DNA from: Mesorhizobium sp.
GTDB lineage: Bacteria; Pseudomonadota; Alphaproteobacteria; Rhizobiales; Rhizobiaceae
NCBI GenBank assembly: GCA_004020645.1
Contig: SAQL01000002.1
Coordinates: 124,001 to 188,000 of the forward strand
Reading direction: 5' to 3'
DNA: 64,000 nucleotides
Below, piece after piece: positions 35,640 through 44,657 of the stretch; position 1 is the first letter of the stretch; every line of letters begins with the position of its first letter. A program made the translations under genes and the position numbers. The notes beneath the pieces are model-generated. The model worked only from the letters and a program-made list of their open reading frames with translations, did not search any database and was not told the DNA's origin.

Positions 35640-36104
35640 ATGGTAACCTTTTCGCAGAAGCCTGCGGATGTGGTGAAGAAGTGGGTGCTGATCGACGCCG
35701 AGGGTCTCGTCGTCGGCCGTCTCGCCACTGTCATCGCCAATCATCTTCGCGGCAAGCACAAGCCCACTTTCACCCCGCATGTCGACGACGGCGACAACGT
35801 CATCGTCATCAATGCCGACAAGGTGGTGTTCACCGGCAAGAAATTCACCGACAAGGTCTATTACTGGCATACCGGCCACCCCGGCGGCATCAAGGAGCGC
35901 ACCGCGCGCCAGCTGCTCGAGGGCCGTTTCCCCGAGCGTGTCGTCGAGAAGGCCGTCGAACGCATGATCCCGCGTGGCCCGCTCGGCCGTCGCCAGATGA
36001 AGAATCTCCGCGTCTATGCAGGCACGGAACATCCGCATGTCGCCCAGCAGCCCGTCGCGCTCGACGTGGCCAAGCTGAACGCCAAGAACAAGAAGGTTTC
36101 GTAA
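35640..36104 (+). CDS. rplM: 50S ribosomal protein L13
   Basis: A 154-residue L13 (uL13). The start [21 protein letters not shown] and the block [20 protein letters not shown] are diagnostic, as is [19 protein letters not shown]. An early 23S-binding assembly protein. ATG 35640 has only a weak ribosome-binding site. rpsI starts 1 base after its TAA. Confidence 0.97.
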   Translation: MVTFSQKPADVVKKWVLIDAEGLVVGRLATVIANHLRGKHKPTFTPHVDDGDNVIVINADKVVFTGKKFTDKVYYWHTGHPGGIKERTARQLLEGRFPERVVEKAVERMIPRGPLGRRQMKNLRVYAGTEHPHVAQQPVALDVAKLNAKNKKVS

Positions 36105-36105
36105 A

Positions 36106-36588
36106 ATGGCTGAGCTTTCCTCGCTCGCAGAACTCGGAACTGCCACCGGCAACACCAACACCCAGCCGGCGGCACCCGTCCATGTCCAGAAGCTCGACAA
36201 GTCGGGCCGCGCCTATGCCACCGGCAAGCGCAAGAACGCCATCGCGCGTGTCTGGGTGAAGCCCGGCTCCGGTAAGATCGTCGTCAACGACAAGGTGTTC
36301 GCCGAATATTTCGCGCGCCCGGTCCTGCAGATGATCCTCAACCAGCCGATCATCGCCGCCAACCGCGCCGGCCAGTACGACATCGTCGCCACGGTCATCG
36401 GCGGCGGCCTTTCCGGCCAGGCCGGTGCCGTGCGTCACGGCATCTCCAAGGCGCTGACCTATTACGAGCCGGCGCTGCGCGCCGTGCTCAAAAAGGGCGG
36501 CTTCCTGACCCGCGACAGCCGCGTCGTCGAGCGCAAGAAGTACGGCAAGGCGAAGGCCCGCCGCTCGTTCCAGTTCTCGAAGCGCTAA
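36106..36588 (+). CDS. rpsI: 30S ribosomal protein S9
   Basis: A 160-residue S9 (uS9) with the alphaproteobacterial ~35-residue N-terminal extension rich in Ala/Thr/Pro. Core motifs: [20 protein letters not shown] and the basic C-terminal tail [10 protein letters not shown] that reaches the P-site tRNA. Co-transcribed with rplM and followed by a strong terminator. Confidence 0.97.
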   Translation: MAELSSLAELGTATGNTNTQPAAPVHVQKLDKSGRAYATGKRKNAIARVWVKPGSGKIVVNDKVFAEYFARPVLQMILNQPIIAANRAGQYDIVATVIGGGLSGQAGAVRHGISKALTYYEPALRAVLKKGGFLTRDSRVVERKKYGKAKARRSFQFSKR

Positions 36589-36612
36589 GCACTGCGCAGC
36601 TTCAGACATTCG

Positions 36613-36638
36613 AAAAGGCCGCCTCCGGGCGGCCTTTT
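36613..36638 (+). terminator. intrinsic terminator of rplM-rpsI
   Basis: AAAAGGCCGCC-TCCG-GGCGGCCTTTT, an 11-bp perfect stem followed by CTTTT, 25 bases after the rpsI stop. Confidence 0.92.
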
Positions 36639-36667
36639 CTTTTGGTGATTACCAACCTGGCCCAAAT

Positions 36668-37576
36668 TCAGGAACGATCGGCCGGTACTTTGATGAAGTC
36701 GATAAACGCCCGCAACGGCGCTGGCACGAGACGCCGGCCGGGATAATAGAGCAACGGCCCGGGGAAGCTCTGCCACCAAGGTTCGAGGACGGGTTCGAGC
36801 ACACCGCTCTCAAAGTGAGGGCGAAGCCAATCCTCGAACAGGCTGACAATGCCGGTACCGGCGATGGCTGCATCGACGGCGAGATCGGCCGCTCCGCCCA
36901 GGGTCACGAGGAGCGGCCCCGTCGGATCGACCCGCACCACCTCGCCGGCACGCTCGAATTCCCACGGCGGCATCGCCCCGCTGGCGAAGCGGCCGCGCAG
37001 GCAGGGGTGGCCGAGCAGGTCGCGCGGGTGTTGCGGCCGGCCATGGCGATCAAGGTAGGCAGGGCTGGCCGCGGTGGCAAAGCGCTGCAGGCGCGGTCCG
37101 ATCGGCACCGCGATCATGTCCTGTTCCAGCCGCTCGTCGTAACGGATCCCGGCATCGCAGCCTGCCGCCAGTACGTCGACAAAGCTCTCCTCGGCGATCA
37201 CCTCCAGCCGGATGCCGGGATAGGCAGCGAGAAACCCCGGGACGATGCTGGGCAGCACCAGCCGCGCCGCGCTGACCGGCACATTAAGGCGCAACGTACC
37301 TGCCGGCCGGTCGCGGAAGCCATTCACAACGTCGAGGGCCGACTCCACCTCGGTCAAGGCTGGGCCAAGCCGGGCCAGCAAGCTCGCGCCCGCTTCGGTC
37401 AAGACGACGCTGCGGGTCGTCCTGTTGAGCAGCCTGACACCGAGCTGCGTCTCGAGGCGGCGCACCGCCTCGCTCAAGCCCGACGCACTGCCGCCGCTGG
37501 CGCGGGCGCCATCGCGAAAACCCTTGGCCCGCGCTACGGCCACGAAGGCGTTCAGGTCTCCGAGGTCTATCTTCAT
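36668..37576 (-). CDS. LysR-family transcriptional regulator
   Basis: A 302-residue LTTR. The N-terminal winged helix-turn-helix is LGDLNAFVAVARAKGFRDGA... RRLETQLGVRLLNRTTR, and the effector domain begins near residue 88. Divergent from the PdxI-like reductase gene with 94 bases between starts, the usual LTTR arrangement, so it probably controls that gene. ATG 37576 is chosen over an unsupported extension to 37615. Confidence 0.9.
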   Translation of the reverse strand: MKIDLGDLNAFVAVARAKGFRDGARASGGSASGLSEAVRRLETQLGVRLLNRTTRSVVLTEAGASLLARLGPALTEVESALDVVNGFRDRPAGTLRLNVPVSAARLVLPSIVPGFLAAYPGIRLEVIAEESFVDVLAAGCDAGIRYDERLEQDMIAVPIGPRLQRFATAASPAYLDRHGRPQHPRDLLGHPCLRGRFASGAMPPWEFERAGEVVRVDPTGPLLVTLGGAADLAVDAAIAGTGIVSLFEDWLRPHFESGVLEPVLEPWWQSFPGPLLYYPGRRLVPAPLRAFIDFIKVPADRS

Positions 37577-37670
37577 TGTTCGATATTCCGTACAGCCCGT
37601 GCGGAATGTAGCCAATTATCGTGAGATCGGACAGCGCCTATCTCAGCGTCGTCTTGAACGGAGATAGACT

Positions 37671-38543
37671 ATGTCCAGCATTGACCTTTCCGGCACGTTC
37701 ACTCTCGGCGACCGCACCGTGAAGCGGCTCGGCTACGGCGCCATGCAGCTCACAGGACCCGGCGTGTTTGGTCCGCCCAAGAACCATGGCGCGGCATTGG
37801 CCGTGCTGCGCGAAGCTGTTGCGCGCGGGGTCAATCACATAGATACCAGCGATTTCTACGGGCCGCACGTCACCAATCTGCTTATCTGTGAAGCGCTTGC
37901 GCCCTATTCCGACAATCTGACGATCGTCACCAAGATCGGTGCGCGTCGCGGCGCGGATGGCTCGTGGCTGCCGGCCTTCTCGGCCGAAGAGCTGACCCAG
38001 GCGGTGCACGACAATCTGCGCAATCTCGGGCTCGACGTGCTGGACGTGGTCAATCTCAGGATCATGTTCGAGGCGCATGGCCCTGCCGAAGGGTCGATCG
38101 AGGCGCCGCTCACCGTGTTGGCCGAGCTGCAGCGGCAGGGTTTGGTACGTCACATCGGGCTAAGCAATGTCACGCCGGCGCAGGTCGAAGAGGCGCGACG
38201 GATCGCCAGGATCGTCTGCGTGCAGAACCAATACAATCTGGCGCACAGGGGCGACGATGCCTTGATCGACAAACTCACCCGCGACGGTATCGCCTATGTG
38301 CCGTTCTTTCCGCTCGGCGGCTTCAACCCGCTGCAGTCGTCTACCCTATCCGGCGTCGCTCAGCGCCTGGGCGCCCCGCCGATGCAGGTCGCGCTCGCCT
38401 GGCTGCTAGGTCGCGCGCCCAATATCCTGCTGATCCCCGGCACCTCTTCCGTCGCGCATTTGCGGGAGAACCTTGCCGCAGCCGAACTCGATCTGCCGGA
38501 GGACGCCGTCAGGGAGTTGGACGGCGTGGCGATGGCTGCATGA
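37671..38543 (+). CDS. pdxI: aldo/keto reductase, pyridoxal reductase PdxI/YdbC-like
   Basis: A 290-residue AKR that reads throughout like E. coli YdbC (PdxI), an NADPH-dependent pyridoxal reductase: HIDTSDFYGPHVTNLL, LDVLDVVNLRIMF, CVQNQYNLAHRGDDALID and ILLIPGTSSVAHLREN. The usual AKR catalytic histidine is arginine here (VVNLRIM), a feature I recall for the YdbC branch. Asp, Tyr and Lys of the tetrad are kept. Expected role is vitamin B6 interconversion. Likely regulated by the divergent LysR gene. Confidence 0.78.
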   Translation: MSSIDLSGTFTLGDRTVKRLGYGAMQLTGPGVFGPPKNHGAALAVLREAVARGVNHIDTSDFYGPHVTNLLICEALAPYSDNLTIVTKIGARRGADGSWLPAFSAEELTQAVHDNLRNLGLDVLDVVNLRIMFEAHGPAEGSIEAPLTVLAELQRQGLVRHIGLSNVTPAQVEEARRIARIVCVQNQYNLAHRGDDALIDKLTRDGIAYVPFFPLGGFNPLQSSTLSGVAQRLGAPPMQVALAWLLGRAPNILLIPGTSSVAHLRENLAAAELDLPEDAVRELDGVAMAA

Positions 38544-38599
38544 GGATTGGCGAAAGCGGCAACGAGCCGATCTCCCCCAAGGCTGTGCAAGAACTCGGC

Positions 38600-38964
38600 T
38601 CGCAACGGCGATGATCGCCTCCGGATTATCGTGCCGGAACGCGGCAATGGTGCGGTAGTCCGGGGCCAGCCGGCGCATCAACCAAAGCGCTGCGAGGTCC
38701 CGGACGCATGCGCGCTCGAGGTGTCGCGATGATCGGACTTGGGTTGAGATAGCCCCAAATGTAGAGGCGGAGCATGTCACCAGGCTGGAATCCTGGCCTG
38801 CCAGTCGCCGCCGCGACGGCCCGGTTAAAGCCCAGCTCGGACAGGTCCAGACTAGCGACGAATGCATCGACGACACGGACGAGGCTGTCTGGCGCCACGT
38901 AGTCGTCGATGCATGCTGGCAGCAGATTGATCTGATCTCGGCTGTCGCCATCGATGAAGCTCAC
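38600..38964 (-). pseudogene. truncated, frameshifted IS1182-like transposase
   Basis: The minus strand begins with GTG 38964 reading SFIDGDSRDQINLLPACIDD and continues to GDMLRLYIWGYLN, the N-terminal DDE-transposase region of IS1182 elements. After a frameshift near 38745 it continues as SSRHLERACVRDLAALWLMR to FRHDNPEAI and stops at about 38610. The catalytic domain and the element ends are missing. It occupies most of the 635-base gap between the PdxI-like and second LysR genes. Confidence 0.8.
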
Positions 38965-39178
38965 AGCTTGCCTCGGCCCGCTTAACAGTTTGATTCTACG
39001 GTGATTTGCCCGATTTGGCCAAATTCTTGGGACGTTCTGAGTCGCCACCCGATTGACAGGCGAACCTCGTGAAGGCGCGGAAGGAAGGCGGGCCGCGCTA
39101 TCGACCCAAGTCGTACGCTGGGCATGTCCGCTTGCAGGCACTTGTCCACTGCAAGCGTCGCCGGCGACCTGCTGCGCA

Positions 39179-40075
39179 TCAGTCGCCCGATACAGACAGC
39201 CCTGCGAGAAGCGGAGCGTACGCGGCGAGCCTGCGGGATACGAACTCGGTGAAGAGCCGCACGCGCTTCGTCTTGCGTGTCTCCCCCTGTGTGAGAAGCC
39301 AGAGCGTTCCGTATATGTGCGGGTCGGTGCCCGGCACCCTCGCCAGCAGGGGGTCGGCATCTCCGACGAAACACGGCAGTCTCGTGATCCCGATCCCTTG
39401 CCGTGCTGCAACGATCTGCGCCTCGGCGTCCGGGGTCCTGAACGGAACCCCTGTGGTACGAACCTCACCCTCGTGGGCCCAGGTCGGGATGCCATGAATG
39501 TTTACGACGATCCACCGGATGGGATCAGGCGCGCCCGCACGCCACGCGGCTAGTCGATCGCAGGACATGTAGACGCCGCCGAACAGCTCCGGTCCCATCA
39601 GGCCGTGAAGATTGAGCGGCAGGGTCTTGCGGTCGGAGACGATGCGGATCGCGACGTCCGCCTCTCGGTTGGTCAGATTTGCCACCTCGCCGGACGACAA
39701 GATTTCCATCTCGATGTCAGGATGCAGACGCGCGAAATCGGCGAAGTCCGGCATGAGCAGGTGTGTTGCGAGGAACGGTGGCAGCGTCACCCGCAGAAGC
39801 CCGCGCGCGCTCTGGTCGCGCCCGAAGACGCGCGTCTCCAGTAGGTGCGACGACGCTTCCATCTGGTCCGCGAACTCGAGGACCTCCTCGCCTGCAGCCG
39901 TCAGGCGGTAGCCCGAAGGCAGCTTTTCGAACATGTGCACCCCGAGGCGTTCCTCGAGTTGGGCGATGCGTCGCAGCACGGTCGAGTGGTTCACACCGAG
40001 GCGCTCGGCGGCAGCCCGCACCGAGCCTCCGCGCGCGACGGCAAGAAAGTAGCGAACGTCATCCCAGTCGATCAT
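39179..40075 (-). CDS. LysR-family transcriptional regulator
   Basis: A 298-residue LTTR starting MIDWDDVRYFLAVARGGSVR, with HTH continuing through LGVNHSTVLRRIAQLEERLG. The effector-binding domain follows from ~90. The frame reaches 40171, but ATG 40075 gives the family N-terminus. Divergent from the SDR gene (291-base gap), which it probably regulates together with the following NADPH-binding gene. Confidence 0.88.
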   Translation of the reverse strand: MIDWDDVRYFLAVARGGSVRAAAERLGVNHSTVLRRIAQLEERLGVHMFEKLPSGYRLTAAGEEVLEFADQMEASSHLLETRVFGRDQSARGLLRVTLPPFLATHLLMPDFADFARLHPDIEMEILSSGEVANLTNREADVAIRIVSDRKTLPLNLHGLMGPELFGGVYMSCDRLAAWRAGAPDPIRWIVVNIHGIPTWAHEGEVRTTGVPFRTPDAEAQIVAARQGIGITRLPCFVGDADPLLARVPGTDPHIYGTLWLLTQGETRKTKRVRLFTEFVSRRLAAYAPLLAGLSVSGD

Positions 40076-40366
40076 GGTGCAATCCCGCACCGCGGGGTTT
40101 GCCTTCGAAAGCCCGAGTCCAACACCATCGAACATCCTCTCGATTGTGGGATAGCACGGGCGGGTGATCACTGCCTATGCCGACAAGCACGGCCCATTTC
40201 CGACGGCTGACACCGATCGTCGCGGCTGGCGTCGTCGTCCAGCCGGATAGATTTCGCACCACCGATCTGCGCGCTTCCGCACTCAATGCCTGACGCAGGC
40301 AGACCTATCTCGAGGCTCTCGGGGACCTCCCCGAACGATCAAAGGCGGAGCCTGAAAGGAGAAGTC

Positions 40367-41101
40367 ATGGGAAAGCTTGAGGGTAAGGTTGCAGTCATCA
40401 CGGGTGGATCGAGCGGCATGGCGCTGGCGAGCGCCAAGCGGTTCGTTGAAGAAGGCGCCTATGTTTTCATCACGGGCCGGAGGCACGAGGCGCTCGATGA
40501 GGCCGTCAAGCTGATCGGCCGGAACGTGACCGGCGTGCGCGGCGACGCGTCCAATCTCGACGATCTCGACCGTCTGTTCGACACGGTCAAGCGAGAAAAG
40601 GGCAAGATCGACGTCCTGTATGCGAGCGCCGGCACGGGCGAAGCCGTCCCACTGGGCGAGATTACCGAGCAGCATTTCGACGCGACCTTCGGCCTGAATA
40701 CGCGCGGCACGCTGTTTACGGTCCAGAAGGCGTTGCCGCTGTTCAACGATGGCGGGTCGATCTTCATGACCGGGTCAGTTGCTTCGATCAAAGGCTTTCC
40801 TGGTTACAGCGTGTATGCGGCGAGCAAGGCGGCGCTGCACGCGTTCGCACGCGGGTGGCTCAACGAACTCAAGGGCAGGAATATCCGGGTGAACGTGCTG
40901 CACCCGGGGCCGATCGCCACACCGATGCAGGACCAAGTTCTCACCGAGGAGGCGAAGCAGATGTTCGAATCCCTGATCCCGCGGGGAAAGATGGGGCGTC
41001 CTGAGGAAATTGCGGCGGTCGCGCTGTTTCTTGCTTCAGACGATTCGAGCTTCGTGAATGGGTTGGAGTTGTCTGTCGACGGCGGCTTCTCGGCCATCTG
41101 A
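40367..41101 (+). CDS. short-chain dehydrogenase/reductase
   Basis: A 244-residue classical SDR. The cofactor loop is TGGSSGMALASA (variant of TGxxxGxG), Arg in FITGRRHEAL suggests NADP(H), the serine is in GSVASIKGF and the YxxxK pair in YSVYAASKAALHAF. ATG 40367 follows GAAAGGAGAAGTC. Cytoplasmic oxidoreductase of unknown substrate. Confidence 0.88.
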   Translation: MGKLEGKVAVITGGSSGMALASAKRFVEEGAYVFITGRRHEALDEAVKLIGRNVTGVRGDASNLDDLDRLFDTVKREKGKIDVLYASAGTGEAVPLGEITEQHFDATFGLNTRGTLFTVQKALPLFNDGGSIFMTGSVASIKGFPGYSVYAASKAALHAFARGWLNELKGRNIRVNVLHPGPIATPMQDQVLTEEAKQMFESLIPRGKMGRPEEIAAVALFLASDDSSFVNGLELSVDGGFSAI

Positions 41102-41304
41102 ATTCGCGCCGGATCGCCGGAGGTGGCTGATCGGCGGGAACTAGCATGTTCATGGTGGAACGACTTCCGTGCTGACGGTCGGCCCGGCCGCGCGGAAGTC
41201 GTTCACGACGGGACGTCTACGCAAAGGTCGCCACACAGCAGAACGGATAACCCAGCGCCGTTGAAGGCCTGGGAATCAATACCAACACGGATCGGAGAAG
41301 CATT

Positions 41305-41904
41305 ATGAGCTACGCGATTGTAGGATTCGGTAAGATAGGCCAGGCCCTCGCCCGCGCCTTCGCCCGTAAAAATATCGACGTGACCGTCGCGAGCCGCCGG
41401 CCGCCCGAGGTGTTGGCGCCGCAGGCTCGGGCGATTGGACCCACGGTCGTCGCCAAGTCGCTGCGGGATGCACTCGAGGCCGACACGATCATCTTGGCGG
41501 TCCCGTTCGGGGAGCATCGCGAGGTTGCGAAGGCCCTGCCGAGTTGGGAAGGCAAGACGGTCATCGACGCGACGAACGCGTTTTCGGTGCCTGAAGAGCT
41601 GGACGGTCTCCCGTCCTCCGCCTTCGTCGCGAAGGCGTTCACCGGCGCCAAGCTCGTGAAAGGTTTCAATCACCTGATTGCGGCCACCTTGGCTGCCGAT
41701 CCGATCGTCGAGGGCGGCCACCGGGTCGTCTTCCTGTCGAGCGAGGACGAGGACGCGACCGCTCCCGTGGCGGCCTTGGCCAAACAACTCGGGTTCGCAC
41801 CCGTCAAGCTGGGAAAGCTCAACGAGGGTGGCGCGCTGGTGCACGCACGCGGCCGCACTTGGGGCCAGCTGATCTTCCAGGACCTGTTCAAGAAGGAGCA
41901 GTAA
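41305..41904 (+). CDS. NADPH-dependent F420-reductase-like oxidoreductase
   Basis: A 199-residue Rossmann protein: AIVGFGKIGQALARAFARKN then VTVASRRPPEV, the basic residues after the second strand suggesting NADPH. The layout (VIDATNAFSVPEELDG, KGFNHL) matches the coenzyme-F420 reductase-like YrpG/NADPH-binding family that works on quinones or flavins in organisms lacking F420. ATG 41305 follows CGGAGAAGCATT. 203 bases after the SDR gene, probably co-regulated. Confidence 0.8.
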   Translation: MSYAIVGFGKIGQALARAFARKNIDVTVASRRPPEVLAPQARAIGPTVVAKSLRDALEADTIILAVPFGEHREVAKALPSWEGKTVIDATNAFSVPEELDGLPSSAFVAKAFTGAKLVKGFNHLIAATLAADPIVEGGHRVVFLSSEDEDATAPVAALAKQLGFAPVKLGKLNEGGALVHARGRTWGQLIFQDLFKKEQ

Positions 41905-42114
41905 CGGATTTACTGTCCACTGTCAGAGGTGCTGCGTGCCCGGGCCCGTCCATGAGAGTCCACGCGGGCTAAGTCATAATCCGAGGTCCGGAAGCGGCGA
42001 GGGCTTCGACGTCCCCTTTCCACCCCCAAGCGAATTTCAGGAGGTCGGCTTACCAGACAGCGGCCGTGGCGGCGCCATCTCGTGATCAGGTTTTTGCACA
42101 GCCTGCCCCGCAAC

Positions 42115-42143
42115 GCCCACAAGGGGGGAGATCGGCAGTTGCA
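42115..42143. repeat. partial family B repeat
   Basis: CAAGGGGGGAGATCGGCAGT matches one end of the family B units near 9.9 and 11.4 kb. The rest of 41905-42153 shows no gene. Confidence 0.6.
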
Positions 42144-42153
42144 GCCACCACGT

Positions 42154-43212
42154 CTAGTTGATGCTTGCGGTGTTCGCCGGCTCCGCCGGTCGCGCCTCAT
42201 CAGAATATGGCACGCGGTAGCCGTTTGCCGCCAGCCAGTCGATCGCCGCCTTCGGCTCGTCGGTCTGGATGATGGTGGCGCCGCGCTCGGCCCAGAAGCC
42301 GTACGTCTCGCGCGGCAGACTGGCGAGCACCGCCAGTTCGTCGCCGCGACCGCCGGCAAGGAAGCCGCCCGGTTTGTTGACGATAGCGTAGGTATTGGCC
42401 CAGATGTGCCAGTCGCCCCTAATTGCAGCAGCGCGCATGCGGGGGCTGAACAGCGGACCGCCGGTGTCGGTCAACGTCTCCGCGCCGGCCCGCCAGTTGA
42501 TCATCTCGACCGCGCGCGGCGAAAAGATCCCGCTGACTTTCTCGGCGAAGCCGGCGTCACGAACCGCGTCGTCGGCGATAATCGGCATGAATTGGAACCC
42601 ACTGCCGATCGCACCCATGGCGGCCTTGACAGTGGTAATCCTCGCCGGGTTCCACAGGTTCTCCTTGACGATCACCTGCTCGGCCATGCCCAGGTCGCGC
42701 GCAACGGCGATCATGCCGGCCAGGCTGTCGACATCGAGCTTGTTGTCGATGTTGATCAGGATCCTGTCCTTGGTCGCCACCAGCATCTCGCGCAGCGTCG
42801 AAACCGGCTCATCGGTGACGGCGCCAGTGCCCTCGATCACCAGCCTGCAGGTCTTGAGCTCGGCCAGCGTGCGCTTGACCACCTCGCCCTTGCAGTTCGT
42901 CGTGCGGTCGAGCCAGCTGTCGTGCATGACGACGAACTCGCCGTCCTTCGAGCGCCTGACGTCGACCTCGACGATTTCGGCGCCAAGCGCGATCGATGCC
43001 TCGACGGCGGCGATCGAGTTCTCCGCATATAGCGTCTTGCGGGCCTGCAGGCTGCCGGCGCGATGTGCTGCCACCATGACATGGTCGCGCCACTGGTTGG
43101 CGTGTTCGAAACGGTCGAGAATCTGTCTGGCGCGTGTTTCGCCTGCCGATGACGAGCCTGTGATGAGCACCAGGGTAGCGGCAAGCAGAAGGTTCAGCCA
43201 GGTCGTTCGCAT
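42154..43212 (-). CDS. secreted glycerophosphodiester phosphodiesterase
   Basis: A 352-residue GDPD. A signal peptide (residues 1-23, ending GSSSA) precedes the TIM-barrel domain. The first catalytic motif is MVAAHRAGS (HR...ENS: H near 50 and AENSIAA), then EIVEVDVRRSKDGEFVVMHD containing the metal-binding Glu and Asp and second histidine. It would hydrolyse glycerophosphodiesters from lipids in the periplasm. The 414-base gap upstream (43213-43626) contains nothing I can assign. Confidence 0.87.
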   Translation of the reverse strand: MRTTWLNLLLAATLVLITGSSSAGETRARQILDRFEHANQWRDHVMVAAHRAGSLQARKTLYAENSIAAVEASIALGAEIVEVDVRRSKDGEFVVMHDSWLDRTTNCKGEVVKRTLAELKTCRLVIEGTGAVTDEPVSTLREMLVATKDRILINIDNKLDVDSLAGMIAVARDLGMAEQVIVKENLWNPARITTVKAAMGAIGSGFQFMPIIADDAVRDAGFAEKVSGIFSPRAVEMINWRAGAETLTDTGGPLFSPRMRAAAIRGDWHIWANTYAIVNKPGGFLAGGRGDELAVLASLPRETYGFWAERGATIIQTDEPKAAIDWLAANGYRVPYSDEARPAEPANTASIN

Positions 43213-43626
43213 GAGAATCGCTCCGTACCGGATGGAACCCCGGTTAAGCGACGCACGTGACAGCCCAGTGAACGAAGCCGGCTTCCTAAACGCCGGAAAG
43301 TCAGGTCAATGCCGGCTGAAACGACCGTTTTTCAATCCGGAACCGACGGCAACCAGCTTACCGACATCGATGCCGACCTGGCGGTCGATGTAGCCGACCT
43401 GGCGTACCAAATCTGCTCCGTTCCCGGCCGACACCGTCCCATGACGGGACGGAAATCTACTTTCGGTTGTATTCATGCTTACCCACGCAATTTCCGGGTT
43501 TGCCATGCGGGCTCACCTGACAAGCAAGAATTTGTGACCGAGCTCGAATAGCCATGGCCTCGGAGGGGGTCGCATTTCTGAGAATTATATCCAATAAGGT
43601 TGCGCCTCGACGCACAGGAGACCTTC

Positions 43627-44634
43627 ATGCCGAACAGCAACATCGACCACGCCTTTACCGCCCGGGCCAGGACGGGTGCGTCCTTCGAGCCGACCTACGC
43701 CGGCGCGCTGTCGTTCATGCGACGCAAATACACGAAGGACGTGAAGGGCGCGGACGCGGTGGTGTGGGGCATCCCCTTCGACGCCGCCGTCACCAACCGG
43801 CCGGGTGCGCGCTTCGGGCCGCAGGCGATTCGCCGCGCCTCGACCATCCTCGACAACGATCCGCAATATCCGTTTTCGCGCGATCTGTTCGAACATCTTG
43901 CCGTGGTCGACTATGGCGACTGCCTGCTCGACAGCGGCAATCACCAGAAGACGCCAGGGACGATCGAGCGCGAGGCGGCAAAGATCCTGAAATCCGGCGC
44001 CTTCCTGCTATCGCTCGGCGGCGACCATTTCGTCACCTGGCCGCTGCTCAAGGCGCATGCCGCCATCCACGGTCCGCTGGCCATGGTGCAGTTCGACGCC
44101 CACCAGGACACCTGGCCCGACGACGGCAAGCGCATCGATCACGGCTCCTTCGTCGGCCGTGCGGTCAAGGAGGGGATTATCGACCCCGACCGTTCGATCC
44201 AGATCGGCATCCGCACCCATGCACCCGACACCTTCGGCATCAAGATCCTGTACGGCCACGAAGTCGAGGAAATGCGCGCGTCCGACATCGCCTATGCCAT
44301 CGTCGACCGCACCGGCGGCAAGAAGGCCTATGTCACCTTCGATATCGATTGCCTGGACCCGGCCTTCGCGCCCGGCACCGGCACGCCGGTCGCCGGCGGG
44401 CCGTCCTCGGCAAAAATCCTGTCGGTGCTGCGCCAGATCAATCAGGTCGATATCGTCGGCGCCGATGTCGTGGAGGTTGCGCCGGCCTATGATCACGCCG
44501 ATATAACGGCAATTGCCGGGTCGACGGTGGCCATGCACTATCTTGGGCTCCTGGCGGAACGAAAGGCCCGGCTCGAAGAGCTGAACAGCGGCAATAACGT
44601 CGTTGCCGCATTGAATCAGGCAAGCGGCATATAA
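43627..44634 (+). CDS. speB: agmatinase / arginase-family ureohydrolase
   Basis: A 335-residue ureohydrolase with both Mn2+ motifs: LSLGGDHFVTW and FDAHQDTWPDD, then FDIDCLDPAFAPGTGTPVAG. It hydrolyses agmatine (or a related guanidino compound) to putrescine and urea. ATG 43627 follows CAGGAGACCTTC. argC follows 23 bases later, so it sits in an arginine/polyamine context. Confidence 0.9.
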   Translation: MPNSNIDHAFTARARTGASFEPTYAGALSFMRRKYTKDVKGADAVVWGIPFDAAVTNRPGARFGPQAIRRASTILDNDPQYPFSRDLFEHLAVVDYGDCLLDSGNHQKTPGTIEREAAKILKSGAFLLSLGGDHFVTWPLLKAHAAIHGPLAMVQFDAHQDTWPDDGKRIDHGSFVGRAVKEGIIDPDRSIQIGIRTHAPDTFGIKILYGHEVEEMRASDIAYAIVDRTGGKKAYVTFDIDCLDPAFAPGTGTPVAGGPSSAKILSVLRQINQVDIVGADVVEVAPAYDHADITAIAGSTVAMHYLGLLAERKARLEELNSGNNVVAALNQASGI

Positions 44635-44657
44635 CTATCAGGAATTAAAGGCAGGCA

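Noticed and set aside
39040..39178. Rest of the IS1182-like element upstream of the transposase remnant
   Set aside because: I could not identify terminal inverted repeats or target duplication, so element ends are not called.
43213..43626. Possible small gene upstream of agmatinase (80-residue plus-strand frame)
   Set aside because: No ribosome-binding site or family resemblance; composition non-coding-like.
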